Shown piece by piece: positions 7,581-15,107 of a stretch of DNA of 64,000 bases. Every line of letters starts with the position of its first letter. Within the stretch, counting starts at the first letter, position 1. The notes beneath the pieces were generated by a model that had not been told where the DNA came from, made no database searches, and saw nothing but the letters and a program-made list of their open reading frames with translations. The stretch is from Pseudomonas sp. L5B5 (lineage in GTDB: Bacteria; Pseudomonadota; Gammaproteobacteria; Pseudomonadales; Pseudomonadaceae): NCBI RefSeq assembly GCF_020520285.1, contig NZ_CP084742.1:2790001-2854000 (forward strand), in the 5' to 3' direction. The position numbers and the translations under genes are program-made.

Positions 7581-8819
7581 CTACACCTCGGCGATTTTCA
7601 GGTCGGCCGGCGGCAAGAAGCCCGGATGCACCGCCTTGTTGCGCTGGCTCACCTCGCCCACCCGAGTGGCGTCGCCAAACCGCTGGTAGGCCACCACCAG
7701 GGCCGGCAGACTCTGCTTGGGCGACAGGGTCAGCAGCCGCACCCCGGTGGACGACACCGCCGTGAGATGGCCGAACAGCTGTTGGCGCAGGCTGTTGAGC
7801 GCCTGGTAATGCAGGGCATCGGCCTTGAGCGCGGCCTGCCAGATCACCTCGTTGAGGGCATCGCGCAGGCTCAGCACATCCTCGGCCACCGGCACATCCA
7901 GGCGGCGTACCGGCTGGACCGCCTGCTGGGCCACCGAAGGCGTGGAGTTGAGCTTGACCACCGGCGCCGCCGCTGGCATCTGCGCGACCTTGTAGCCGAG
8001 CTTCACCAGCAGCATGTCCTGCACCAGGTTGGCCATGGCCTGGGCCGCGGCCACCGTATCCTTGCCGGTGGTGAGCTTGGGCGTGTCGATCTTCTTCGCC
8101 GCCTCGACCTGCTGCGAGGCATTGGCCAGTACCCCGCGATAGCCTTCGCGGGCGAAATCCTTGAGCTCGCGGATGTCCTTGAGCAAGCCCTTGAACTCGG
8201 CGCTGACCTCCCGGGGCAATTCCTTGAGCGCCAGCACCAGTTGGCGCAGGTCCTTGTAGGTGTCGATCAGTTCCTTGAACTCGTGCTCGATCACGGCGTA
8301 GACATCCTTGAGGCAGTCACGCAGTTCCTTGACCGCGATCCGTGCGGCCTTGATCAGGCTGATGACCTCCTCGAAGCGCCGTACTGCCGATCCCAGCAGG
8401 CTGTCGGCGGCCACCAGCAACTGCTCGCGGGAGTTGACCACCGCCGTGGGGAACAGCAGCGGCTGGTCGGGATGGAACTTGAGGGCGAACGTCACCAGGC
8501 CGCCGTCCTGGCGGGTATGGGTCATTTCGCACTCGCCGACCTTGACCTGCATCCGCCCCAGCCAGGGGTGCACCAGTTCCCCGGCCCCCTGCTCCAGCGC
8601 CTGGAGCAACTGGTCGCGCTGCTCCAGGCAGTTCTCGCCCACGATGAAGGCCGTCAGGTCGTGGACCTTGGCCTGCTGGCCGAGTCCTTCGTAGAAGGGC
8701 TGGTTGCGCTGGGGGTACTCATGCAACTGGCCCTTCTGGCCGACCGGGGTCTTGGCCTGGTCGACCCAGAAACCGACGCCGCGAAACGACGCCGGCAACA
8801 ACCGATCACGCCAGCTCAT
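7581..8819 (-). CDS. Mu gpN-like DNA circularisation/tail protein
   Basis: 412 residues beginning MSWRDRLLPASFRGVGFWVD, the hallmark of the DNA-circularisation protein N family. In Mu-like tails gpN is a baseplate/tail tube connector; the circularisation name comes from Mu packaging and need not apply to a tailocin. It overlaps the end of the tape-measure gene by 14 bases. Confidence 0.9.
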   Translation of the reverse strand: MSWRDRLLPASFRGVGFWVDQAKTPVGQKGQLHEYPQRNQPFYEGLGQQAKVHDLTAFIVGENCLEQRDQLLQALEQGAGELVHPWLGRMQVKVGECEMTHTRQDGGLVTFALKFHPDQPLLFPTAVVNSREQLLVAADSLLGSAVRRFEEVISLIKAARIAVKELRDCLKDVYAVIEHEFKELIDTYKDLRQLVLALKELPREVSAEFKGLLKDIRELKDFAREGYRGVLANASQQVEAAKKIDTPKLTTGKDTVAAAQAMANLVQDMLLVKLGYKVAQMPAAAPVVKLNSTPSVAQQAVQPVRRLDVPVAEDVLSLRDALNEVIWQAALKADALHYQALNSLRQQLFGHLTAVSSTGVRLLTLSPKQSLPALVVAYQRFGDATRVGEVSQRNKAVHPGFLPPADLKIAEV

Positions 8820-10767
8820 TGGAACCTCCTAGGGAAAGTGAGCGATAGCCGATGCGCGGAGTCACCGCCAGGCCGGGCTGGTTTGTCTGCGGCTGGCTGG
8901 TGCGCATGCCCGCCGGGGCGTTTTCGAAGCGCACCGTCAGGCCGCCTTCGAGCTGCGTGCGGTTGTTGGCCGCACTCTGCTGCACCAACGCGCCGGAGCC
9001 CTGGTTCAGGTTGCGCGCTGCCGGCGAGGCCTCGGCGCCGAAGAACGCCGGGGCCAGCTGGCCCTTGCCTTCGGCGTTGGTCCGCTGCTGCGCGTCGGTC
9101 AGGCCTTCGACCTTGCCGGTGATCTTGGCGATGAAGCCGCCGAAGCTGCCGCCGAGCATTTCCCGGATGCCGCCCAGGGTGCCCTGGAGCTTGTCCCAGA
9201 ACGCCGAGAACCAGTCCGCGATCGGCTGCCAGTTGGCCGTGACCATGTCCATGGGCGACCAGTTGAACAGCTCCTGGAAGAACCCCTGGACCGGCGCCGT
9301 GATCGCCAGCAACGAATCCCACAAACCGCTGAAGAATCCGGCCACGGGCTCCCAGGCCGCATTGATCAACGGCATTGGCGACCAGTCGAACAACGCCCGG
9401 AAGAACTCGCCCACCGGCGCGCTCAGTGCCAGCAGCTGGTCCCAGGTGGCCGAAAAGAAGCCCATCAGGGGTTGCCAGTTATTGATCACCAGCCCCAGGG
9501 GCGACCAGTCGAACAGGGTCTTGAAGAACCCCAGCACCGGTTCCGCCTGGGCCCGCAGGCCATCCCAGCACTGCCCGAAGAAGCCCAGCAGTGGCTGCCA
9601 GTGATTGATCACCAGCCCCAAGGGCGACCAGTCGAACAGGGTCTTGAAGAACCCCAGCACCGGCTCAGCCAGGGCCCGCAAACCATCCCAGCATTGCCCG
9701 AAGAAGCCCAGCAGTGGCTGCCAGTGATTGATCACCAGGCCCAGGGGCGACCAGTCGAACAAGGTCTTGAAGAAGCTCATGACCGGCACCGACAGTGCCC
9801 GCAACAGCTCCCACAGCGCCGAGAACAACCCGGTCAATGGCTGCCAGTTATCGATCACCAGCCCCAGCGGGCTCCAGGAAAACAGGGTCTTGAAGACATC
9901 CAGCAGCGGCAGCGCCAGGGCCTGGATGCCCTGCCACAAGCCACTGAAGAACTCACTGAGCGGCGCCCAGGCCCCGGTCGCTTCGCCGACCACCGAGGTC
10001 CAGAGCCCGGAGAAGAACCCCGAGATCGCGCCCCAGGCACCGGCCAGCGCTTGCAGCGGGTTCCAGCCGAACAGCCGCTCGAAGGTGGCGAAGGCCGTGT
10101 CTACGGCCGCCTGCATGCTGTTCCAGATCCCGCTGAAGAACCCCGAGATCGGCTCCCAGTAGGCCACGATCAAGCCGGCGGCCACGGCGATCGCCGCCGC
10201 CACGATACCCACCGGCGAGGCCAGCAGGCCGACCACCGCCGCCAGGCCCATGGCCCCGGTGGTGACCACGGTGAAGGCCACGGCCGCTGCGGCCAAGCCT
10301 TCCACTAGGGCCGGGTTGTCGGCAACGAAGGCACCGACACTGCTGATCAGCGGCGTTAGCCCGGTGATCAGCTGGTTGACCGCCGGCAGCAGCGCCTGGC
10401 CCATCTTCAGCGACACCCCTTGCAGTGCGTCGTCGAACTGCTTGAGGTGGGCCGAGGTTTCCCCCAGCGGGACTTCGGGGGCCTTGAGGCCGGTGAGCTG
10501 CTGGCTGCTGGCTTGCAGGTCGTCCTCGGCCTTGATCGCCTGCTTGATGCCATGGATGAACGGTTCCAGCAGACCGCCGCCCTTGATGAAGCCGCCCAGG
10601 TCCAGGGAGCCGAGGCCGCTGTCCTCGATGCTCTTCTTGAAGGCGCCGACCCTGGCGCGGATCCCCGACATCTGGGCTTCGAGCTTCTGCGCGCCGAGCA
10701 CCACCACGGACATGTGCACCGTGGTCTGGATGTTCGTCAGGCTCATGCTTTGTTGAATGTTCGCCAT
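8806..10767 (-). CDS. Tape measure protein of the Mu-like tailocin
   Basis: 653 residues from the ATG at 10767 (TGATG overlap with the frameshift extension of the chaperone gene). N-terminal coiled-coil region with AQKLEAQMSG, then an alanine/glycine-rich hydrophobic stretch (residues ~135-190), then a tandem repeat array of ~41 residues per unit rich in FDWSP, WQPL and GFF motifs. The C-terminus is hydrophilic. Tape measure length sets tail length, so the repeat number may adjust it in steps. The overall position between chaperone and gpN matches Mu. Confidence 0.93.
   Translation of the reverse strand: MANIQQSMSLTNIQTTVHMSVVVLGAQKLEAQMSGIRARVGAFKKSIEDSGLGSLDLGGFIKGGGLLEPFIHGIKQAIKAEDDLQASSQQLTGLKAPEVPLGETSAHLKQFDDALQGVSLKMGQALLPAVNQLITGLTPLISSVGAFVADNPALVEGLAAAAVAFTVVTTGAMGLAAVVGLLASPVGIVAAAIAVAAGLIVAYWEPISGFFSGIWNSMQAAVDTAFATFERLFGWNPLQALAGAWGAISGFFSGLWTSVVGEATGAWAPLSEFFSGLWQGIQALALPLLDVFKTLFSWSPLGLVIDNWQPLTGLFSALWELLRALSVPVMSFFKTLFDWSPLGLVINHWQPLLGFFGQCWDGLRALAEPVLGFFKTLFDWSPLGLVINHWQPLLGFFGQCWDGLRAQAEPVLGFFKTLFDWSPLGLVINNWQPLMGFFSATWDQLLALSAPVGEFFRALFDWSPMPLINAAWEPVAGFFSGLWDSLLAITAPVQGFFQELFNWSPMDMVTANWQPIADWFSAFWDKLQGTLGGIREMLGGSFGGFIAKITGKVEGLTDAQQRTNAEGKGQLAPAFFGAEASPAARNLNQGSGALVQQSAANNRTQLEGGLTVRFENAPAGMRTSQPQTNQPGLAVTPRIGYRSLSLGGSNELA
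9190..9890 (-). repeat. 123-bp tandem repeats inside the tape measure gene
   Basis: GATTGATCACCAG-type blocks recur at about 9482, 9605, 9728 and 9852, giving a 123-base (41-residue) period. At protein level six clear units start with F-[SDN]-WSP, and a degenerate unit (FGWNP) lies upstream. The two central units are almost identical at DNA level, which indicates recent duplication or homogenisation. Confidence 0.88.
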
Positions 10768-11194
10768 CACTGCACCTGCTGCATCGCATTGATCCGTTGC
10801 GCGTGCTCCAGTGATTCACGGAGCACATCCAGTGGCCTGGCCATCATCTGTTCGGGGTCAACCTTCCAGAACCAGGCCAGGTCATAGGCGGCCGCGATCA
10901 GGTCGCCGATGGCTGCGACGCCGCACTCATGAAAAAACTCGCGACCGCCCAGCTCAGGCCGTTGAGGTCGGCCAGGTCCAGCTGGTTCACCGAAGACGGT
11001 GGGATACCGGCGCAGACCGCGATGTACTTGGCCGCGACATCCATGTCCAGGCTCACTTCCTCGCTCTTGTCGATCCGGTACGGCAGCGCCTTGATGCTGC
11101 GTACCTCCTGCACCGTCGGGCGGCGCAGGGTCAGTTCGTCGAGCGATTCGCCGTGGGCCTCGATGGCCACTTGCAGCTTCACGACTTGAGTCAT
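10767..11194 (-). CDS. Frameshift-extended tail assembly chaperone (gp41-42-like fusion)
   Basis: The zero-frame chaperone contains T TTT TTC (minus strand, 10937-10931) within AGT TTT TTC ATG. A -1 shift there leads into an open frame that continues HECGVAAIGDLIAAAYDLAW and ends NAMQQVQ just at the tape-measure start (TGATG). This is the conserved short/long chaperone pair of long-tailed phages (lambda G/GT, Mu gp41/42). The extension is seen directly in the sequence; that it is made by ribosomal frameshifting is inferred from the family. Confidence 0.8.
10898..11194 (-). CDS. Tail assembly chaperone, Mu gp41-like
   Basis: 98 residues, MTQVVKLQVAIEAHGES start, with the family pattern ELTLRRPTVQEVRSIKALPY. 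These chaperones coat the tape measure before tube polymerisation. The ATG overlaps the tube gene stop (ATGA). It is the zero-frame partner of the frameshift product described separately. Confidence 0.9.
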   Translation of the reverse strand: MTQVVKLQVAIEAHGESLDELTLRRPTVQEVRSIKALPYRIDKSEEVSLDMDVAAKYIAVCAGIPPSSVNQLDLADLNGLSWAVASFFMSAASQPSAT

Positions 11195-11538
11195 TGCCAG
11201 GTCCCCTTCACGCCGTTGAACACCAGCGCGATGCTGGCGTCGTCGCCCTTGGATACCGGCTCGTCCACCAGGTAGGCGCCGGCCAGGACGAAGACTTTGC
11301 CGTTGTTGAATTCGCAGGTGACGGTCATGTCGGTGCCGGCCACCAGCTGCTTGAGCGGGAAGTCCGGGGTGTGCAGCGCCGTGACCTTGAACGTCGGCGT
11401 GACCTCGACTTCCTTGTAGAAACCCGGCACGACGGTTTCACGCTTGGTGGACATCAGCGGCGCCTCGCAGCCGCCGTTGATCGTCAGTTGAGCACCGTCG
11501 ACCTTGACGTAGCAGGTGCCCGCAATCACTTGACCCAT
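11191..11538 (-). CDS. Tail tube protein, Mu gpM-like
   Basis: 115 residues from MGQVIAGTCYVKVDG, close to Mu gpM (118 residues). Features are the early GTCYVKVDGAQLTINGG segment and the mid-protein VTPTFKVTALHT. It forms the inner tube of the contractile tail. A terminator-like hairpin separates it from the upstream sheath gene. Confidence 0.93.
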   Translation of the reverse strand: MGQVIAGTCYVKVDGAQLTINGGCEAPLMSTKRETVVPGFYKEVEVTPTFKVTALHTPDFPLKQLVAGTDMTVTCEFNNGKVFVLAGAYLVDEPVSKGDDASIALVFNGVKGTWQ

Positions 11539-11556
11539 GGTGTTTCTCCCTTCAAT

Positions 11557-11579
11557 AAAAAGCCCACGCAAGGTGGGCT
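11557..11579 (-). terminator. Hairpin between sheath and tube genes
   Basis: AGCCCAC/GTGGGCT stem with a five-base loop, followed on the minus strand by a TTTTA run. It lies after the sheath stop codon and just before the tube gene ribosome-binding site, so it may be a partial terminator or an mRNA stabiliser. Confidence 0.6.
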
Positions 11580-11601
11580 GGATTCACAGTCGAACGTGCG
11601 T

Positions 11602-13098
11602 TCAGGCGACGTTGTCGTACTGCAGGCGGAACTGGTTGAGCAGCGCGAACACTCGCAGGCCGTTGATGTAGTCCGGCGGGAACAGCACGTTGATCCGGCT
11701 CGGGTCCCGGGCATCGCGTTCCACCACCAGGTGCTCGGCGAACAGCTCGGCGTTTTCCACATGGCCTTCCAGCTCCAGCTTGGCGTACTGGGCGATCAGC
11801 TCGCCGCGAATGGTGCTCGGGGTGACGATCGGCTGGCCGGCGCCGAAGCGGGTGCCGTCGGCGGCCAGCTTGTGGCGCCCGTACTTGCTGGTGATCACGC
11901 CTTGCAGGCGGCGCACGATGTAGGCCGACTGGTGCAGGGTCTCGCTGTCCAAGTAGGAGTTGTCCGCCTGGCCGAACGCGTTCTTCTGGTAGGTGGTGAT
12001 CGAACGCTGGATGCGCACGTAGCCACCTTCGTAGTAGGCGGTGGCGATGCCGTAGTTGAGCAGCGACTGGCGCTCGGTCAGGGTGAAACGCTCGCTGGCC
12101 GCGGCCGGGTCCAGGCCCGGCAGGCTGCCGCTCTGGGTCGGACGGCTGGCATCGGCGGAGATGAACACCGCGGTGCGCGCGGCCAGTGCCGCAGCCTGGA
12201 CCCAGGCCGGTTGCGGAACGCCCGGTTCCAGGGCCTGGATGGTCATGTGCTGGTCGTTGCGCGCCTGCCCGGCGGCGACCAGGGTGCCCACGGTGCCGCG
12301 CTTGGCGGTGTAGACATGGCCGAACAGCTGCTTGGCCCAGGACCAGCGACCCACGCTGTCATCCATGACCGCTTGCCAGGTGTTGAGGCTGGCGACGTCG
12401 GTCCAGGGCATGCAGATGAACTCGAACGGCTCGTCGCCCAGGGCGGCGACCGCGGCTACCTGGTCAGGCACGCCGGCACCACCGGCCATCTTGCCGATGA
12501 CGATCGCCAGGCCTTCCGGGGTGCTCTCGCCGTTGCTCTTGCCCAGGCGATTGAGCTGCAGGCTGATGTCGTTGCCGCTGTCGCCGGTCCATTTGGCGTT
12601 CAGGGTCACCACGCCTTCGGCGGCGCTGGCGCTCAGCGGCAGGTCGGCCGAGGTGTTGATCTTCTGCACCAGGGCGGTGGCCGCCTGGGCCGCGGTGGCG
12701 CCCTTGACGATGGCGGCCTGGACCCGCACGCCGCCCACATAGAGGTTGAGCACGCCGCTCTCGGTGGCGCTGCCGGTCAGGGTCAAAGTGCCCTTGGCCA
12801 CGCTGCCTTCGCTGTTGTGCAACGGCAGGCACCAGATCTCGCCGACCGGGTCGGTCTTGCGGAAGGTCTCGTACATGGAGGCCAGCATCGAACCCTGGCC
12901 GCCGATGCTCTTGGCCAAGGCCACGCTGGACACCAGCACCAGCTTGCCCACGTCGCTGGCGGGCACGTTGTCGTTGACCTGGGCGACGATCAGGCGGCGC
13001 ATGGCCGACGAAGCGCTATTGGCCGCCGAGTTATCCATCTCGGCATAGAACAGCGGAACACGAATGTCCGCGGGGATATTGCTGAATCCGATCGCCAT
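11602..13098 (-). CDS. Tail sheath protein, Mu gpL-like
   Basis: 498 residues from MAIGFSNIPADIRVPLFYAE, nearly the length of Mu gpL (495). The C-terminal half carries YYEGGYVRIQRSITTYQKN and a terminal sheath-type ending LRVFALLNQFRLQYDNVA. It is the contractile sheath of the Mu-like tailocin. The ATG overlaps the stop of the small upstream gene (TAATG). Confidence 0.95.
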   Translation of the reverse strand: MAIGFSNIPADIRVPLFYAEMDNSAANSASSAMRRLIVAQVNDNVPASDVGKLVLVSSVALAKSIGGQGSMLASMYETFRKTDPVGEIWCLPLHNSEGSVAKGTLTLTGSATESGVLNLYVGGVRVQAAIVKGATAAQAATALVQKINTSADLPLSASAAEGVVTLNAKWTGDSGNDISLQLNRLGKSNGESTPEGLAIVIGKMAGGAGVPDQVAAVAALGDEPFEFICMPWTDVASLNTWQAVMDDSVGRWSWAKQLFGHVYTAKRGTVGTLVAAGQARNDQHMTIQALEPGVPQPAWVQAAALAARTAVFISADASRPTQSGSLPGLDPAAASERFTLTERQSLLNYGIATAYYEGGYVRIQRSITTYQKNAFGQADNSYLDSETLHQSAYIVRRLQGVITSKYGRHKLAADGTRFGAGQPIVTPSTIRGELIAQYAKLELEGHVENAELFAEHLVVERDARDPSRINVLFPPDYINGLRVFALLNQFRLQYDNVA

Positions 13099-13280
13099 TA
13101 TTGGGCTCCCTTCGGTTGTGCCGCTTGCACGGCGTTGATGGTGATATCGCCATCGGCCAAACGGCGACGCCACCAGGCGTTGTCCGTGACTTCACGGCCG
13201 GCGGCCGGCAGCAGGTCGCCTGCTTCCGGATCGGGTACGGCACGGCCAGCGGCCGGCAGCACAGTGATGCGTTTGCTCAT
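13098..13280 (-). CDS. Small DUF2635 phage protein
   Basis: 60 residues, MSKRITVLPAAGRAVPDPE, with DNAWWRRRLADGDI near the C-terminus. This matches the short DUF2635 proteins encoded just before the sheath in Mu-like phages; their role is not established. It overlaps both neighbours. Confidence 0.85.
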   Translation of the reverse strand: MSKRITVLPAAGRAVPDPEAGDLLPAAGREVTDNAWWRRRLADGDITINAVQAAQPKGAQ

Positions 13281-13852
13281 TGCTTCAGCTCTCCTGAGAA
13301 AGTCAGCTCCAGGCGCCCATCGGGACCCGGGCTTTTCAAATTGGGGTCCGCCGGATCGATGGCATCGACCCGCACCGTGACCCCGGTAAAGGACGGCAAG
13401 CCGTCGAGTTCACGCTCATGCCAGGTTTCCGCCGGCTGCCCGGAACGATTGCGCCCCAACTGGAACTCGGCGAAGAAGCGCAGGCGATAGAGCAACCGCT
13501 CGTTGCCTACAGGCACCAGCTCACCGCCCTCGTACTGGATCGGGCTGTACTCGGCCCCAGGCTTGAAACCCACCAACGCGCGCCAGACCTCGGCCCGCAG
13601 GTCATGGAGCTGGTCCAGGGCCTGTTGCGGGTTGGTGGCATCGAGGAGCAAGGCGACTTCGAAGCGGTCGCGGATGGTTTGGTGGAAGGTGTTTTGTGCG
13701 GTGGAGGGGGTGGCGAGGTCCGCTACAGGCAGAATGTAAGCAACTACGAGGGAGGATATGGCAGCTGCTGCAGGTACCGGACCTGCTATCACATGTTCGG
13801 CAATACTCGGACATTGATTACGCAGCTGTTTGGCAACAGCGGTAATATTCAT
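13277..13852 (-). CDS. Phage tail terminator-like protein, first gene of Mu-like tailocin
   Basis: 191 residues. The middle (RFEVALLLDATNPQQALDQLHDLRAEVWRAL is one continuous helix-strand block) and the position immediately before DUF2635 and the sheath suggest the Mu gp37-type tail terminator or connector. The N-terminal ~50 residues are unusual and hydrophobic (PAAAAISSLVVAYILP). It is the first gene after a 245-base gap and thus probably the start of a transcription unit. Confidence 0.65.
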   Translation of the reverse strand: MNITAVAKQLRNQCPSIAEHVIAGPVPAAAAISSLVVAYILPVADLATPSTAQNTFHQTIRDRFEVALLLDATNPQQALDQLHDLRAEVWRALVGFKPGAEYSPIQYEGGELVPVGNERLLYRLRFFAEFQLGRNRSGQPAETWHERELDGLPSFTGVTVRVDAIDPADPNLKSPGPDGRLELTFSGELKQ

Positions 13853-14097
13853 CAGGTTTCCTAATAACTATTAAAGCCCCATAAATCATTTATGTTCCAA
13901 ATGGATATCCCTGCGCTATGTGGAGAGCCAAGCCCCGCAAAAAAGAACGTCTACAAAGCCCTTTACATAATTCCACGACGCCCAATACATTGGAGCCGAA
14001 ATAACACCAATCTAAAAAAAGCAGGGATCCACCCTCGACACAAAGTTTTTTCAACTGATATTCATCAGACCTGAGATTTCAATAAAGCATATAAAAT
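13853..14097. promoter_or_regulatory. AT-rich gap before the Mu-like cluster, with a palindrome
   Basis: No gene is convincing here. CATAAATCATTTATG (13880-13894) is a near-perfect palindrome 30-40 bases before the first Mu-like tailocin gene. The region is much richer in A+T than the clusters on either side, so it is a plausible promoter/operator for the third tailocin. It differs from the TGCAT dyads around the repressor. Confidence 0.4.
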
Positions 14098-14817
14098 TCA
14101 AATATTTAGAATCGGCATCGAAGGTAAGTCAAAGAATACGGCCCCTGGGATTCCGTAGGGAAACGTCCCTGCCGGAGCATCCATAAACGACTCTAAAAAA
14201 AGTAAAGGCCTGCCTGCAGACTCCCACCCAAAACCCACTTCAGTCACCACAGAAACCGGACCAAAGTTACTATTGGTGAGCCCAAAAAAAGCGAACGCCA
14301 GCAAGCCTAATGCAACATACTGACCATTCTTAACCGGCGACGTCCCATAGTGAAATAAATCGTCACGACCGTTAACAAACGGGCTTCCACCAGCTTTAAC
14401 CCAGCCAGATGTTTCTCCGGATATTTCTCCTGAAAACGTGAGCATTCTCCGGCCAGCATCAAATACACATTTATCCTTTTCATTGAAGACAGAAAGTGTC
14501 CATCGTTCTCCAGGAGGCAAGTCGGTGGCATATACTTGCCAATCCAACTTGATTGCTGCGCCTCTTACCCTGACTGAAATTCCCGTCCAAGCTCCAGGCG
14601 CACCTAAAACGGTAATACCCCCAATCAGTCCTGCCCCTGACCACTGAGCAACACAAATGATAGGTAGATTAGCCGAGTTGATAGAAGCCTTGAATGAAAC
14701 TTGAGTAACGCCAACCCCACAGTCCGTTACTCCTGAAGAACCTAGAGAATAATTAAGAAAGTTAGAGTCTACGAGAGTATCTCCATCAGGATTTTTTATA
14801 ATCATCCCATAGTTCAT
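14098..14817 (-). CDS. AT-rich tail-tip protein of unknown family, F-type cluster
   Basis: 239 residues, MNYGMIIKNPDGDTLVDSN, similar in its opening to distal tip proteins encoded after gpJ in lambda-like phages of Pseudomonas. No enzymatic motif is seen. Base composition is clearly more AT-rich than the tail genes around it, which suggests separate acquisition and a possible role in receptor recognition. It overlaps the upstream 97-residue gene by four bases. Confidence 0.7.
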   Translation of the reverse strand: MNYGMIIKNPDGDTLVDSNFLNYSLGSSGVTDCGVGVTQVSFKASINSANLPIICVAQWSGAGLIGGITVLGAPGAWTGISVRVRGAAIKLDWQVYATDLPPGERWTLSVFNEKDKCVFDAGRRMLTFSGEISGETSGWVKAGGSPFVNGRDDLFHYGTSPVKNGQYVALGLLAFAFFGLTNSNFGPVSVVTEVGFGWESAGRPLLFLESFMDAPAGTFPYGIPGAVFFDLPSMPILNI

Positions 14818-15107
14818 TTTTTTACCACCAAAACTATTTCGCTAGGGCACATATAGGCTGGTCGATAATACCAAGCGTAACTCCAGACTATTTTCCCATC
14901 CATGAGATATACCGAGACACCAACCTGTGAAGGATCTCCTTTAGGTATAGAGTATACGTACGCATTATGTGGCCCATAACCGGGTACGCTTTTTTCTCCA
15001 GCCTCAATTTTTCCGACTGAAAAACGCTCTACCACACGTAAAGACTGACCAGTCATCGTGTTAACGAGCTTCTGATCAGAGTCATATATCGCAAACCCGA
15101 AACTCAT
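14814..15107 (-). CDS. Small tail-tip-associated protein of unknown family
   Basis: 97 residues, MSFGFAIYDSDQKLVNTMTG. Like the next gene it opens with a short Gly-Phe/Met and a D/N-rich strand pattern. It starts within the last codon region of gpJ (ATGA-type overlap at 15104-15107), so it is coupled to the host-specificity protein. The AT-rich composition matches the last ~400 bases of gpJ, so the two may have moved together. Confidence 0.7.
   Translation of the reverse strand: MSFGFAIYDSDQKLVNTMTGQSLRVVERFSVGKIEAGEKSVPGYGPHNAYVYSIPKGDPSQVGVSVYLMDGKIVWSYAWYYRPAYMCPSEIVLVVKK

Noticed and set aside
6342..9122. A very long plus-strand open frame (about 926 codons) opposite the Mu-like baseplate and tape-measure genes
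   Set aside because: It is antisense to several well-supported overlapping phage genes. In GC-rich Pseudomonas DNA the complementary frame of a real gene often stays open. Its protein is His/Gln/Arg-rich without any motif.
9190..9890. Regularly spaced repeats that might suggest a CRISPR-like array
   Set aside because: The repeats are contiguous 123-bp coding units in frame with the tape measure; there are no short repeat/unique spacer alternations and no cas genes.
13892..14074. A 60-codon plus-strand frame upstream of the Mu-like cluster
   Set aside because: AT-rich intergenic DNA, no ribosome-binding site, and it overlaps the candidate operator palindrome.
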